DNA of 64,000 bases from VXNE01 sp965261535 (GCA_965261535.1 OZ253469.1:3596001-3660000), one strand, 5' to 3'. Positions 1 to 9,386 are shown, counted from the first letter of the stretch. Notes: generated from the sequence alone by a model not told the origin. A program made the numbers and translations.

Positions 1-392
1 ATGTCGTGCTGGTCGCGCAGTCGCTGGGCATAGCGCCGCATGTCAGGGCTCATCTCGTCGTAGAGGGAATTCCCCTGCGGCATGCTCGCATCGACCAGAC
101 CGTCCGCCGAGAGCGCCTCCGCGTAAATGAAGTCGTAGTAGGTGCGTCCGAGCGTTCCGTGGTCAAGCCCTTCGAGACGTTGCCGGTCGCGCACGGTGTC
201 GAGCAGGTCGATCTCCATGGCGAGGACGCGGCGGCCCACTTCACGGGCGCGGAAGCGCTTGATGCCTTTTCGCAGCGATGGTCCCGATGCAGCGCGGATG
301 ACTTCGAACACCTTGGACGTGTCCTCGGGATTGGCGATCAGTTGCCTCAGTTGGCGGAACGTGACGATGGGATGTATTCGACGTCTGGACAC
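1..392 (-). CDS. Coq4-like ubiquinone biosynthesis protein, N-terminal part
   Basis: The minus strand is open from a GTG at 392 to the window edge and encodes about 130 residues. Visible family features are an arginine-rich N-terminus, the stretch GLDHGTLGRTYYDFIYAEAL near residues 75-95, typical of the Coq4 family, and a terminal QHD. In Coq4 proteins an HDxxH-x11-E metal-binding motif follows here, so the first two residues of that motif appear to sit exactly at the edge. Coq4 acts in the ubiquinone biosynthesis complex and has been linked to C1 decarboxylation/hydroxylation of the quinone ring. The start is uncertain because the frame stays open upstream of the GTG. The plus-strand reading frame over the same bases has no recognisable family and looks like a shadow. 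Confidence 0.6.
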   Translation of the reverse strand, partial: MSRRRIHPIVTFRQLRQLIANPEDTSKVFEVIRAASGPSLRKGIKRFRAREVGRRVLAMEIDLLDTVRDRQRLEGLDHGTLGRTYYDFIYAEALSADGLVDASMPQGNSLYDEMSPDMRRYAQRLRDQHD

Positions 393-483
393 GGTTGCTC
401 TACTCAGCGCGACAGTTTGCGTGAGGATACTCGAACAAGGTGTGTGGGGCACGATTTGCGGCGCATAGCGCCGTTGCGTCATA

Positions 484-515
484 CCCAAAATGGGATTTAA
501 GATGCCCGGAATGGG
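484..515. promoter_or_regulatory. Two tandem CCCNNAATGGG operator-like palindromes
   Basis: CCCAAAATGGG (484-494) and CCCGGAATGGG (505-515) are two copies of the same imperfect palindrome, spaced 21 bp start to start, i.e. two helical turns on one DNA face. They overlap the start of the winged-helix/nucleotidyltransferase gene. That placement suggests cooperative binding by the gene's own winged helix. Autoregulation is an inference. Confidence 0.55.
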
Positions 516-1170
516 TATTTCAGCGATAGGAACTTCACGCTCGGCTCGACGCAAGGCGGCAGCGAAGCGGGGTGATCGGCGGACGAGCCTTGCCGATGCG
601 CTTTTTACGACTACCCAGCAGCGTGTTCTGTCGCTGTTGTTCGGTCAGCCGTCGCGTAGTTTCTTTGCCAGCGAGTTGATCGAACTGACCGGCTCCGGCT
701 CGGGCGCCGTGCAGCGCGAACTCCAGCGGCTCACATCCAGCGGCTTGGTTACGGTGACTCGCGTCGGCAGACAGAAACGCCATCAGGCCAATCCTGATTC
801 CCCGGTGTTCGAAGAGCTGCGTGGTTTGGTCCTCAAGACGGTTGCGATGGCCGAACCGATCCGCCAAGCCCTTGAGCCGCTCGACCAAAGGATCGCATTG
901 GCTTTGGTGTACGGCTCGGTCGCAAAGGGCACCGATACTGCAGCGAGCGATATAGATCTGTTGGTCGTTTCGGACCAGGTGATGCTCGAGGATATCTACT
1001 CGGCGCTTGCACCCGTTGAAACGAAATTGCGCCGCAAGTTCGCCCCGACCTTGTATACGACAAGGGAATTCGCCGAAAGGAAAGCCACCGGGAGCGCTTT
1101 CCTCACCCGTGTGCTCGCGGACGAGCATTTGGTGATGATTGGCACTGAATATGAGCCAGCCGCAGCTTAG
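490..1170 (+). CDS. Winged-helix/nucleotidyltransferase fusion protein
   Basis: The 226-residue protein has two parts. Residues about 35-100 form an ArsR-like winged helix (QQRVLSLLFGQPSRSFFASE, then a recognition-helix-like GSGAVQRELQRL). Residues about 130-165 carry the nucleotidyltransferase signature GSVAKGTDTAASDIDLLVV, with the GS and DxD acids of the polymerase-beta/MNT fold. Proteins of this build are usually autoregulatory, and some are antitoxins that AMPylate a HEPN partner; no HEPN gene is adjacent here. The first ATG lies inside the first of two operator-like palindromes; ATGs at 502 and 511 are equally possible starts and none has a good ribosome-binding site. The gene converges on the GH32 remnant and overlaps its end by four bases. 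Confidence 0.8.
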   Translation: MGFKMPGMGISAIGTSRSARRKAAAKRGDRRTSLADALFTTTQQRVLSLLFGQPSRSFFASELIELTGSGSGAVQRELQRLTSSGLVTVTRVGRQKRHQANPDSPVFEELRGLVLKTVAMAEPIRQALEPLDQRIALALVYGSVAKGTDTAASDIDLLVVSDQVMLEDIYSALAPVETKLRRKFAPTLYTTREFAERKATGSAFLTRVLADEHLVMIGTEYEPAAA

Positions 1171-2935
1171 TAGGGATTCGATGGGGTGATGTTCCAAGCC
1201 TTGAGTACGTGCACCCGGGCATCACCGCCGCTGGAGAACACGCGCACGCCTACACTGTCCCGACGCGCAGGATAGATGCGCCGCGTGATCGCCTGGCGGC
1301 TATTGGCGAAGACTTCAACCACGGATCTGTCGACGAAGATCCTTAACTTCAACCTCTCGCCGGCTTTCAGCTCGAATGGGTCCGCCTCTACGGTTCCGGG
1401 CGTGTCGCGAGGCCCGGATCTGCGCGTATCGACCTTCAGCAGCTTTTCTTTCGCGTCGTAGAAGATCGATGTCTCCTCTTGTCCGTCCGGCGATGCGCAC
1501 ACTTTGACCCCATACGCCGACGCTTTCGATTTCGACTAGCAACTCGAGGCTGTCACCGGCGACGCATCCCCAGTCAGGCCCGTGTCGGATTCAATCGTGA
1601 ACGGCCCCTTGAGGACAGCGTCATAACGCAGCGTTTCAATTTCCTCGGGCACATCCATGCGGAGTCGACCGTCATCTCCGAGGGACAATACCCGCGGCAA
1701 GCTCAAGGTTCCCGACCAGCCGTACTTCGAACGCGTGCCGAACCGAAGGTCATCCAGAATCCAGGCCCACATGATTCGGCGGCCCTTGCGGTCCACCAGG
1801 CTTTCCGGCGCAAAGAACGCGTTGTCGACCCAACTCATCTGGGAATGAGACTCGGGATGGAACTGCTCATCTTTCCATTCCCCGACGTAGTAACGGCAGC
1901 CAAGCCGGTGACTGATGCAAAGGAGCACGTGCTTGTCACCCAGCTTGAAAAGGGCCGGACATGACACGTCCTCCTCCAGCGATACGCCGGTGACGCCATG
2001 CGCAAACAGATCCCCCACGTAGTTCCACTCACCTCGAGGGTGGGTGACTTCGCGATGCCCGGTCGCTTGCCGCCGAAAATGGCGTAGTAGGTGTCGCCTT
2101 CCAGCCAACCATGTGGATCCCATGAACGGTACTTATCGTGGTGCGCGTCGCCCTCCCGGGTTTTCGGCGTGATCGGGTTCGAGTCGAGCTTCTTCCACTC
2201 GTTCAGGTCATCGTCGAGGGCCACGGCCATGGCATTTCCCTGGCCGACCTGGTGGTAGCAGATTGTTGGAACGCCATTCTCGTTGATGAAGCAGTTTCCG
2301 CTATACATGCCGTCGAGAAGGCCCGTGGGATGGTGGCGCCAGTGAAACAGGTCCGTGCCCGACACCTGGCCCCAATGGTCGGACCGCTTGCCCGACCGGG
2401 TGTCCTGGAAGATGTAGAAGAGGTGATAGCGGCCCTTCCAGTAAATGGCGCCATTGGGATCGAACGGCATCGCGACGCCTTCCGGCATCACGAAGTGGTA
2501 AGCGGGACGCGCCGGGTCGCTCAAGATGCGCTCCCTCAAGCTGCGGGCGTTTTCCGCTAGTACGTCGCCCTGTCCAGTTCCGGCGATGGACACGCATCGC
2601 CACTCCCCATCCGGCTCCTTTTTCAATTTGAATTGAAAGAATCCGCTCCCGCTCGACGAACGCGTCGTCACGGGGTCGATGATGGCCGTGTCCCCGTCGA
2701 CGACCACCTTGGCATCATCCAGGACAAGACGCTTGTCCTGGTTGCTGGCTTGCAGGTCCTGCGTCTGAAAGGACGCCCTCAAATCGGCCTTGGTCCCGCC
2801 GGAACTGCTTTGCCATTCTTCGGAGAAAAAGGCCAACTGCCGTTCGATGTCCCCGGCCTTCATGGCTGTGTTGTAGTCCTGCAAAGCCGCCAGCACGGAT
2901 TTCTCGATACTCAAATCGCTGACACTCCTTTTCAA
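1167..2935 (-). pseudogene. NTF2-like domain fused to GH32 fructosidase, frameshifted
   Basis: Three minus-strand frames together encode one protein. The first (2935 to about 2040) has an N-terminal NTF2/SnoaL-like domain of about 120 residues, then a GH32 five-bladed propeller: the nucleophile motif is MPFDPNG (usually WMNDPNG) and the RDP motif reads SWDPHG. The second frame (about 2040-1536) has EEDVSCPALF, equivalent to the acid/base ECP motif with Ser in place of Glu. The third (about 1510-1167) is the beta-sandwich module with LRIFVDRSVVEVFAN. At least two shifts, near 2035 and 1510-1550, break it. GH32 enzymes hydrolyse fructosyl bonds in sucrose, inulin or levan. The substituted acid/base position makes classic hydrolysis doubtful even if repaired. 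An AAGGAG site fits a TTG start at 2914 better than 2935. Confidence 0.75.
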
Positions 2936-2952
2936 CGAGACGTTAAGTCGTA

Positions 2953-3723
2953 CTAGGAAACTATCAACGATCCGCCTTTGATGCCCCAGTGGCCATCATC
3001 AGCCTTCACCAGGAATACACCTTCCACCGGGCGCTCGTTAACGGCGGCGCGAAAGGTGACGTTGACACCCGTCGAACCGACCTGAATAGCCTTGACGCTA
3101 TTCACCAGCGGTTCACTTGCCGGCAGACTATTTCGCAGTGCTTCACCATCGGCAATCGACTCGATATCGCCGGGATTGATAAGCAGCAGGGGATAGTGAC
3201 AGTACCGGGCTGCCCCGGGTTTGTCGACACCCACCAGCTCCAGTGCGGATGCTACGATGTTCTCGGCTTTGCCGGCGTTTTCGTCAAGGTCCACATCATC
3301 TTCAACGGGGCGATCCTCCGGCTTTCCCCAGAAGAGATCGGTATCGGTACCAAAGCGGGATTGCAGTCCCCAGTGACCATCAACGAGCGTGGCGATGTAT
3401 GTGACCATATTGGTCATTATCGGTTTGTCGTCACTGTCATATCGAGTCCAGCCGCCTTTGATATGTACCTTGCTGGGCGCAACGTGCAGCACTTCGGGTT
3501 CCATGCCGACGGTATGATCCCATCCGGTTGATATGAGCGGCTCGAAGGACATCTTGCTGGCATGAGTCCGGCCATCGTGGACGATATTCGGGTTGCCGCG
3601 CGCAGAAATCCGGACGTGAGGGTAGTTCAGCGCATCGGTAACCTGCCGCGAGTCGCGGCTGTTGGTGCCTTCGAAGAATCTCCAATACGTTGCTATAGCG
3701 AGGTTTGCGGGGTGATTTGCCAC
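2953..3723 (-). CDS. Tandem NTF2/SnoaL-like domain protein
   Basis: The 256-residue protein contains two repeats of an NTF2-like fold: the first around ATYWRFFEG...LNYPHVRI, the second ending ...VFLVKADDGHWGIKGGS. Both repeats end in a DGHWG(L/I) strand, which supports an internal duplication. NTF2-like folds serve as small-molecule pockets or dimerisation modules and no catalytic residues are obvious. I chose the GTG at 3723 because AGGGGG lies about eight bases upstream; the same frame continues further upstream without a better signal. It is the gene just before the GH32 remnant, which starts with another NTF2-like domain, so the two were probably one transcription unit. Confidence 0.65.
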   Translation of the reverse strand: MANHPANLAIATYWRFFEGTNSRDSRQVTDALNYPHVRISARGNPNIVHDGRTHASKMSFEPLISTGWDHTVGMEPEVLHVAPSKVHIKGGWTRYDSDDKPIMTNMVTYIATLVDGHWGLQSRFGTDTDLFWGKPEDRPVEDDVDLDENAGKAENIVASALELVGVDKPGAARYCHYPLLLINPGDIESIADGEALRNSLPASEPLVNSVKAIQVGSTGVNVTFRAAVNERPVEGVFLVKADDGHWGIKGGSLIVS

Positions 3724-3776
3724 ATTTACTACCCCCTTTTTGCGTTCGTTGTTGACGACCCTTTCAAGCCCTTCGA

Positions 3777-3935
3777 TCACCATGGCGCGACCGTCGCGGA
3801 TTCATGCGCGGCAACGTCAGGTTCCCATACCACGTATTGCGGCGCGGTTCCGCCTTCGGGCACTGGTATCGCCTCGCCGTCCTGACTTGGATCCACTTGA
3901 CCAGCCTCATTGACGCGCAACACTTGCAGTCGGGG
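3777..3935 (-). other. Coding-like stretch without a start codon
   Basis: Between the NTF2-like gene and the small secreted protein, the minus strand has a frame open between TAG (3936-3938) and TGA (3777-3779). It reads as plausible protein (VLRVNEAGQVDPSQDGEAIP) but has no ATG. It looks like the C-terminal remnant of a lost gene. No family was recognised and nothing else was seen in the gap. Confidence 0.3.
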
Positions 3936-3945
3936 CTATGCATAC

Positions 3946-4380
3946 TCATTCGTCTTTGCTCTGTATGGCTAGACTCAAGACTCGCGGTAGTTCGCAACTA
4001 TCCACGCTCTCTACACCAAAATCGCGATCCACATCTACCGTAACATAGGAGTCCGTGGCGAGGGCCAGCTTTGCGATATCCATCATCTGATAGAGCAATT
4101 CGGGATCGTCGGTCGGTATATAGACTCTTCTATCATTGCAATCCATCTGATTGTTCATCTCGGTATTGGCACATAACTCCAATACGTATTTCAAGTTCTT
4201 TGGCTCCTCTTGCGCCACAACTCTGCGGATTTGGGTCTTGCTGCGATACTGGGTTATCCCTTCGACAGTATGTTCGGTCCAACCACTATCCGAGTCATCA
4301 CACCCTTCTGCACCTAACGATTGGATGGCTGCTGCATTTACCAGTAGTCCCATAAGCATGCAGATATTTCTATTCTTCAT
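3946..4380 (-). CDS. Small secreted protein, unknown family
   Basis: The 144-residue protein begins with a clear Sec signal peptide (MKNRNICMLMGLLVNAAAIQ, cleavage likely after LGA near residue 24). The mature part is acidic and has four cysteines in the order GCDD, ELCANT, MDCNDR and SCELPR, suggesting two disulfides. No family was recognised. Its start overlaps the end of the upstream secreted-protein gene by 11 bases, so the two are probably translationally coupled. The pair is distinctly more AT-rich than the flanking genes, which suggests acquisition from elsewhere. Confidence 0.6.
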   Translation of the reverse strand: MKNRNICMLMGLLVNAAAIQSLGAEGCDDSDSGWTEHTVEGITQYRSKTQIRRVVAQEEPKNLKYVLELCANTEMNNQMDCNDRRVYIPTDDPELLYQMMDIAKLALATDSYVTVDVDRDFGVESVDSCELPRVLSLAIQSKDE

Positions 4381-5392
4381 TTATGACATGTCTCCAAGCA
4401 CTGGTTCTTGTGGTAATTTGGCTCAATGGGATTACGATTGCCTTGCCAATTGTTGATGGCTCAGGCTCAGGAAGATCAATCGGTTCTGGTTCAGGATCAG
4501 TTGGTTCAGGATCAGTTGGTTCAGGTGGGGGCGGCAACTCCTCTTTTACAGCGACACACAATCTATCTTCATTATTGGACGTGTTGTTTTCTCCAGCCAA
4601 ATAAACTGTCGCTATATAACAATACGAATTTGGTGTGCTCCTAACTTGTGCGTGGGAGGGCTCAGACTGCTCATCGCCAGTGTCTAATATTTCTATTGGA
4701 GCTTGAACAACTAACCTATCGTCAGGCTCATACCTAATATACAGGATTGCTGGCTGCTGCATTATACCGCCATCATTGCGGACCACCGCGGTCAGAGTGA
4801 ACGGCTCTCCTGGTTCAGGTTCGGAGTTATCCACGATCAAGTTTACTGAGAGATCAGCAGGAGACTCGGCTGGAGGTTCGTCCACGTCATCTAACACATT
4901 TACGTAAAATGTAAACTGCGTTGTCCATTCGTCAGGATGGCCTCCGCATACATCTGACGATTGTGCCCTTTCCTTCTGATCGCACTCTTCGTAGAAATCT
5001 CCGCAATCACATATCTCTATACCAAGTGCATGTCGGGTCTGAGTTTCATAATCGAATGCGGTTCTGCTAGGAAGGTCGTGCAGGCACACCTGCTTCTTTT
5101 CGTAGTGGTGTCTTAATATTGGGCTCTCTTCATTGCTCTGCACTTGATAGTGGTTGGCCGCGCCATGAGCAATATCCTGATCTATGATGGTAAATTTGGC
5201 GAAGCACTCACCTTTCGGGGCGGATTCCAACACGTCCACGGTCGCGCTATCGGCGTCGTAACGCAGGTTTTGCGCGTAAGGAGAGTCTGTTAGGTGGGGG
5301 ATGAATCCGGTTGGCTTGCTGTGGTCCGCATGGTCCGCGAATGCCGGCAAGGATAGTAGCGCGAAGATGCCGACTAAGAATTTGTGATTCAC
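4370..5392 (-). CDS. Secreted CARDB-like protein with Pro/Glu-rich tail
   Basis: The 340-residue protein has a signal peptide (MNHKFLVGIFALLSLPAFA), a Cys-rich first half, and a CARDB-like adhesion/beta-sandwich domain around residues 180-275 (ADLSVNLIVDNSEPEPGEPF, then LTAVVRNDGG). A low-complexity spacer of PEPTDPEPTDPEPEP follows; these linkers often span the cell wall or periplasm. A roughly 27-residue tail ends the protein. The function is unknown; an exported binding or adhesion protein is an inference. It is the first gene of a two-gene unit and has the same low GC as its partner. Confidence 0.6.
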   Translation of the reverse strand: MNHKFLVGIFALLSLPAFADHADHSKPTGFIPHLTDSPYAQNLRYDADSATVDVLESAPKGECFAKFTIIDQDIAHGAANHYQVQSNEESPILRHHYEKKQVCLHDLPSRTAFDYETQTRHALGIEICDCGDFYEECDQKERAQSSDVCGGHPDEWTTQFTFYVNVLDDVDEPPAESPADLSVNLIVDNSEPEPGEPFTLTAVVRNDGGIMQQPAILYIRYEPDDRLVVQAPIEILDTGDEQSEPSHAQVRSTPNSYCYIATVYLAGENNTSNNEDRLCVAVKEELPPPPEPTDPEPTDPEPEPIDLPEPEPSTIGKAIVIPLSQITTRTSAWRHVINEE

Positions 5393-5663
5393 GTCTTCTC
5401 TCTAGCTGCGGTCAGATCAATAGCACCGCAATATTTGTCGCGTTCTCGCGACACTAGTCATTGAAGCTGGTTCGGAATCGGTGCGGGTCCGCGTCGATTC
5501 CCCCGCGCCGTACAGCGGTGTATGTCGTGCCCTCGCCGAGCCTACGGTTGCCCTTGCCGAACACGTAGCGCCCCGTTCGGGCCGCTAGACGGCGCTTCAG
5601 GATCCCGATTGCTTGGGTGTCCATTGGTGAGACGGTTGCCTGTTGGGCCGATGTCAAGCGGGC

Positions 5664-6498
5664 CTATGTGAAGCCCGCAAACCCCAGCAGTTCGCGAATC
5701 TCCCGGTCGCCCTCGGCGAGTAGGTCCCGGGTCAAACCGTCTGCCGGGGGTGGTCCGCCATGGGGCGACTCCCTCAGCCAGCAGGGCGTATAGGACAGTA
5801 TGATCATGCGCCGTTTGCCTTGCAGTGTCGGCAGGGCACGGTGCCACAGATTGGCGTGGATAATCACCATGCTCCCCGCCGGTATTCGAAGCTTTTGCTC
5901 GTCCGGCAACGATTCATAGCGCAATCGTGGCGGTTCTCGATCAAGCCAGCGGTGAGAGCCGGGTATGACGGACAATGCGCCTGTTTCATCGCTCAATTCG
6001 TCCAGGTAAATCAGACAATCGATGGCATGCGGTTGCGAGAACCACCGGGGTAGCGGTTCAGAGACGACACGAAGGTGTTGGTGCCAGGGTATGTCCTGAG
6101 GTTCCCGTCCCGAAAAGGTTATGCGGGCGTGCATACCCCGCACGCGTACCAACGGTCCCATCATGGCGCGTGCGACCGACAATGCGGGCGGCCAGGCGAT
6201 CAGCGCATGAAACGTCGCGTCCTTGTCAAGCAGGTGGCGGAGAATGGCCCCCCCAGGTACGCTCGGGAAGGCTATCTTCGGAATACGGTCGAATTTCAGG
6301 CCACTCAGCTTCGGCCATCCTGTCTATGGCTGACCGCAATGATTCCAGCCACTCGCCCTCAATCGCCCGCTCCCGAACCAGGAACCCATTGCGGTCGAGC
6401 GAATCCAGTTCTTCGTGAGTGGCATGTACTTCCACCTCGCGAACCATGGGCGAATCACCCAGGTGCTCTCTCATTACGTTGTACGTGATCCGCTGCAT
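5664..6498 (-). pseudogene. Phytanoyl-CoA dioxygenase-like protein, frameshifted
   Basis: Two minus-strand frames join into one PhyH-family protein of about 278 residues. The N-terminal half (6498 to about 6240) ends at a run of seven G (6262-6251 region, PERTWGG), and the C-terminal half continues as ILRHLLDKDATFHALIAW. The double-stranded beta-helix is clear: YLDELSDETGALSVIPGSHR and HANLWHRALPTLQGKRR, holding the distal His and the Arg that binds 2-oxoglutarate. The proximal HxD iron motif reads WHQH, so the Asp ligand is His here. The same frame continues past the TAG at 5664 for 67 more codons (to 5454), so an in-frame stop may also have cut off a tail. Substrate unknown. Confidence 0.7.
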
Positions 6499-6820
6499 CG
6501 CCGTCGCTTTCGTGGTTCTGTCGTTCCGAGATACGCGTGGTCCATTCTAACGGACTTGGTGAATCCATCGGCGCGATCTTGTTCAATCGGAGGTAGTGGC
6601 ATCGCGTGCCCCGCAACGCGCATCCATTGGATCTGGATGGCGACGGTGCAGTTGGACCCCAATGGGTCTCGAAGCCTTCAGAATCAGCATTTTACGGACA
6701 AGGATTGGCCAAGTGTGTGTCTCCTGTTCCGGGTCTATGCCGTCCAGACTGACGGCAGTGTCGGTTGTGATGGCGCTCGTTGCAAACATAGAATCGCATG
6801 GCAGCGTTCGCGCGAGCCCC

Positions 6821-8191
6821 ATGACCGACGACCCCTATACAATCCAGCCCGGTCGGATCAAGGATCCGCCAACCAGTCTATTCGGGCGCCTGCGCTATCT
6901 CGGGCCTGGGATTATCGTATCGGGATCCATCGTCGGTTCCGGCGAGATTCTGTTAACAGCGGCGCTCGGCGCCGCTGTCGGATTCGTCATGCTCTGGTGG
7001 GTGCTGTTTTCCTGCTGGGTCAAGTCGCTGATCCAAGCGGAACTCGCCCGCTATGTAGTCACTAGCGGCGACACCTATTTGCGCGCCCTGAATCGTGTGC
7101 CGGGGAAATTGCCGGGTCCCAAAGGTCCGATCGGCTGGCCGATTTGGCTGAAGATGATCGCTGCTGTCATGGGGCTGATCGGCGCTGGCGGGATCATCGG
7201 CGGTGCGGGCCAGGCGCTGGGCTTGCTGCTGCCGGATTTCATCGGTGGGGCCTGGGCAACGGGTATCGCCGCGGTAGCCGTGATGCTGATCCTGTGGTCC
7301 GGACGCTATGAACGCATCGAGAAAATCATGATCGTGCTGGTCATCAGTTTTACCTTTGCGACGGTGGCCTCGGCGTTACTCATGCAAGGCACAGAATTTC
7401 GTGTCACCGCGGCGGATCTGCGGTCTGGTCTGACCTTCGATTTCCCCCTCGAACATGCCGTATTGGCACTGGCGATGTATGCGGCAACCGGAGTCGCGTC
7501 CGGCGAGATTTCCGCCTATACCTACTGGTGTGTGGAGAAGGGATATCCCAGCTTCCTGGGCAGTGATCGCGCGGACGCGGGTTGGGTGCGTCGCGCCAAA
7601 GGCTGGATTCGCGTGGTGCAGACGGATGTATGGGTAACGCTGGTGATCCTCACCTTCGCGACGCTGTCGTTCTATTTCCTGGGTGCCGGGGTTCTGCATC
7701 GTCTCGGCGAAATACCCCAGGGGACCCAAACCATCCACGTGCTGTCGAGCATGTATACACAGACATTCGGACCCTGGTCCTACTGGCTGTTCAGCCTCGG
7801 TGCCTTTTGCATCCTCTTTTCGACGGTGCTGTCGGGTATCGGTGCCGGTTCGCGGACTTTTCCCGACCTCCTGGTCACTCTGGGTCTTATAGATCGTCAG
7901 AATCTCGCGTTGCGCAAGAAGTGGATCACCGGTTATGTCATCGCCATGCCGATAATCAGCACGCTGATCTACGTAGCCTATCAGCGTCCCATCAAACTCC
8001 TCATCATCGCCGCATCGATAGGCGTATTCATGTTGCCCATACAGAGTTTTCTCACGCTTTACCTGCACCGCCGGCATCTCGATGTCCGCGTCCGACCGCG
8101 GCAATGGGTCATGCGGACGGTAGGCGTGATCTTCGTAATACAGTGCGGGTTGTCGCTGATGGTTGTCCGAAATCTGGTCGTGTCGTTATAA
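6821..8191 (+). CDS. Nramp-like (SLC11) cation transporter, non-canonical motifs
   Basis: The protein is about 456 residues with roughly eleven membrane segments. The TM1 segment reads LGPGIIVSGSIVGSGEILL and the TM6 segment ATGVASGEISAYTYW. In canonical Nramp manganese/iron transporters these hold DPGN and MPH, whose Asp, Asn and Met bind the metal; both motifs are absent here. Members of this subgroup keep the LeuT-type fold but transport other or unknown ions (an NRAMP-related magnesium transporter is known). The ATG at 6821 places the first segment at a normal distance; the frame is open further upstream. It is followed four bases later by an acyl-CoA dehydrogenase and then an SDR, so it may supply a metabolic cluster. 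Substrate not predictable. Confidence 0.75.
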   Translation: MTDDPYTIQPGRIKDPPTSLFGRLRYLGPGIIVSGSIVGSGEILLTAALGAAVGFVMLWWVLFSCWVKSLIQAELARYVVTSGDTYLRALNRVPGKLPGPKGPIGWPIWLKMIAAVMGLIGAGGIIGGAGQALGLLLPDFIGGAWATGIAAVAVMLILWSGRYERIEKIMIVLVISFTFATVASALLMQGTEFRVTAADLRSGLTFDFPLEHAVLALAMYAATGVASGEISAYTYWCVEKGYPSFLGSDRADAGWVRRAKGWIRVVQTDVWVTLVILTFATLSFYFLGAGVLHRLGEIPQGTQTIHVLSSMYTQTFGPWSYWLFSLGAFCILFSTVLSGIGAGSRTFPDLLVTLGLIDRQNLALRKKWITGYVIAMPIISTLIYVAYQRPIKLLIIAASIGVFMLPIQSFLTLYLHRRHLDVRVRPRQWVMRTVGVIFVIQCGLSLMVVRNLVVSL

Positions 8192-8195
8192 CGAA

Positions 8196-9386
8196 ATGAG
8201 TGATCCGCGGGCGCTTAGAGATGAAACCGGAGCATGGCTCGACGAGAACTGTCCTCCGGGCGCCAGGGGACCTGGTACTGTCCCGATCGGCAGTCGTTCC
8301 ATAGAACTGGAACCGGACACGCGGCTCTGGCTCGATCGCATGGTTGAAAAAGGCTGGACGGTGCCCACATGGCCCAGGGAATACGGTGGCGCCGACCTTG
8401 ACCGGGAGCAATACAGGATCCTGATCGAAGAGATGACAAGGATCAATGCGCGACCACCGCTGACGGGGCGCTGCGTCAACTACATCGGTCCCACGATCCT
8501 TGAGTTCGGCACGGATGACCAGAAGGCCCGGTGGTTGCCGAAGTGCGCTGCGGGTGACGGAGCGTGGGCCATGGGCTACTCGGAGCCGGGCGCCGGATCT
8601 GATCTTGCCAGCCTGTCGACTCGCGCTGTCAAGGATGGTGACCATTACGTTATCAATGGTCGCAAGACGTGGACTAGTGATGCCGCCTACTGCGACTACA
8701 TCTTCGTATTGGTGCGAACGTCTCCCGAGAAGCCAAAACACGACGGCATCAGTCTCATCCTGGTCGATATGCACCAGGAAGGCGTCGCGGTTCGCCCCAT
8801 TCGACTTATCTCGGGCGCATCGCCCTTTTGTGAGACGGTGTTCGATAATGCCATCGCCCCGGCAAATGATCTGATTGGTGGCGTGGATCGGGGCTGGACC
8901 GTGGGCAAGCGGCTTTTGCAGTTCGAGCGGTCGACCCATGCGGGAATCAACATTTCAGGTTCCCAGGGAGGACGCTCGGAAGAGAGCCATTTGCCGGACC
9001 TGATCAAACAATATGTCGGCGTGGTCGACGGCAAGCTGGGTGACTCGGCGTTACGCAGCCGGTTGGCTCAGTATGAGATGAACGCAAAGGCCCAGCAAAT
9101 CACTCAGCGGCGCGCGATTGAGGAACTGCGGAGTCGGGCGCCCGGCTTTACTTCTTCTGCCGTCAAACTGACCAATGCGCTCAATGCCCAGGATGGTGAC
9201 GAACTGCTGATGGCGGCAATGGGCAGCAGCGGACACCACTGGGATAGCGCCAGCGGAGCAACAGAGAAGGAAGTCGCCGCAGTCAAGCGCTGGCTGTATC
9301 AAAAGGCCCTGACTATTGCGGGCGGATCAAAGGAAATACAACTGAATATTATTGCGAAACGCGTATTGGGCTTGCCCGACAATTGA
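8196..9386 (+). CDS. Acyl-CoA dehydrogenase family protein
   Basis: The protein is 396 residues, the usual length. The FAD-binding signature MGYSEPGAGSDLASLSTRAV is near residues 125-145, followed by VINGRKTWTSDAA. The C-terminal helical domain ends with KALTIAGGSKEIQLNIIAKR, the conserved motif near the FAD of the neighbouring subunit. These flavoenzymes introduce an alpha-beta double bond into acyl-CoA thioesters and pass electrons to ETF. The chain length preference cannot be read. The ATG at 8196 lies four bases after the transporter stop, which indicates co-transcription; the SDR gene follows after about 110 bases. Confidence 0.85.
   Translation: MSDPRALRDETGAWLDENCPPGARGPGTVPIGSRSIELEPDTRLWLDRMVEKGWTVPTWPREYGGADLDREQYRILIEEMTRINARPPLTGRCVNYIGPTILEFGTDDQKARWLPKCAAGDGAWAMGYSEPGAGSDLASLSTRAVKDGDHYVINGRKTWTSDAAYCDYIFVLVRTSPEKPKHDGISLILVDMHQEGVAVRPIRLISGASPFCETVFDNAIAPANDLIGGVDRGWTVGKRLLQFERSTHAGINISGSQGGRSEESHLPDLIKQYVGVVDGKLGDSALRSRLAQYEMNAKAQQITQRRAIEELRSRAPGFTSSAVKLTNALNAQDGDELLMAAMGSSGHHWDSASGATEKEVAAVKRWLYQKALTIAGGSKEIQLNIIAKRVLGLPDN

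Noticed and set aside
6..500. Plus-strand open frame of 164 codons at the window start
   Set aside because: Opposite to a frame with clear Coq4-type sequence; it has no family signal and ends inside the palindromes.
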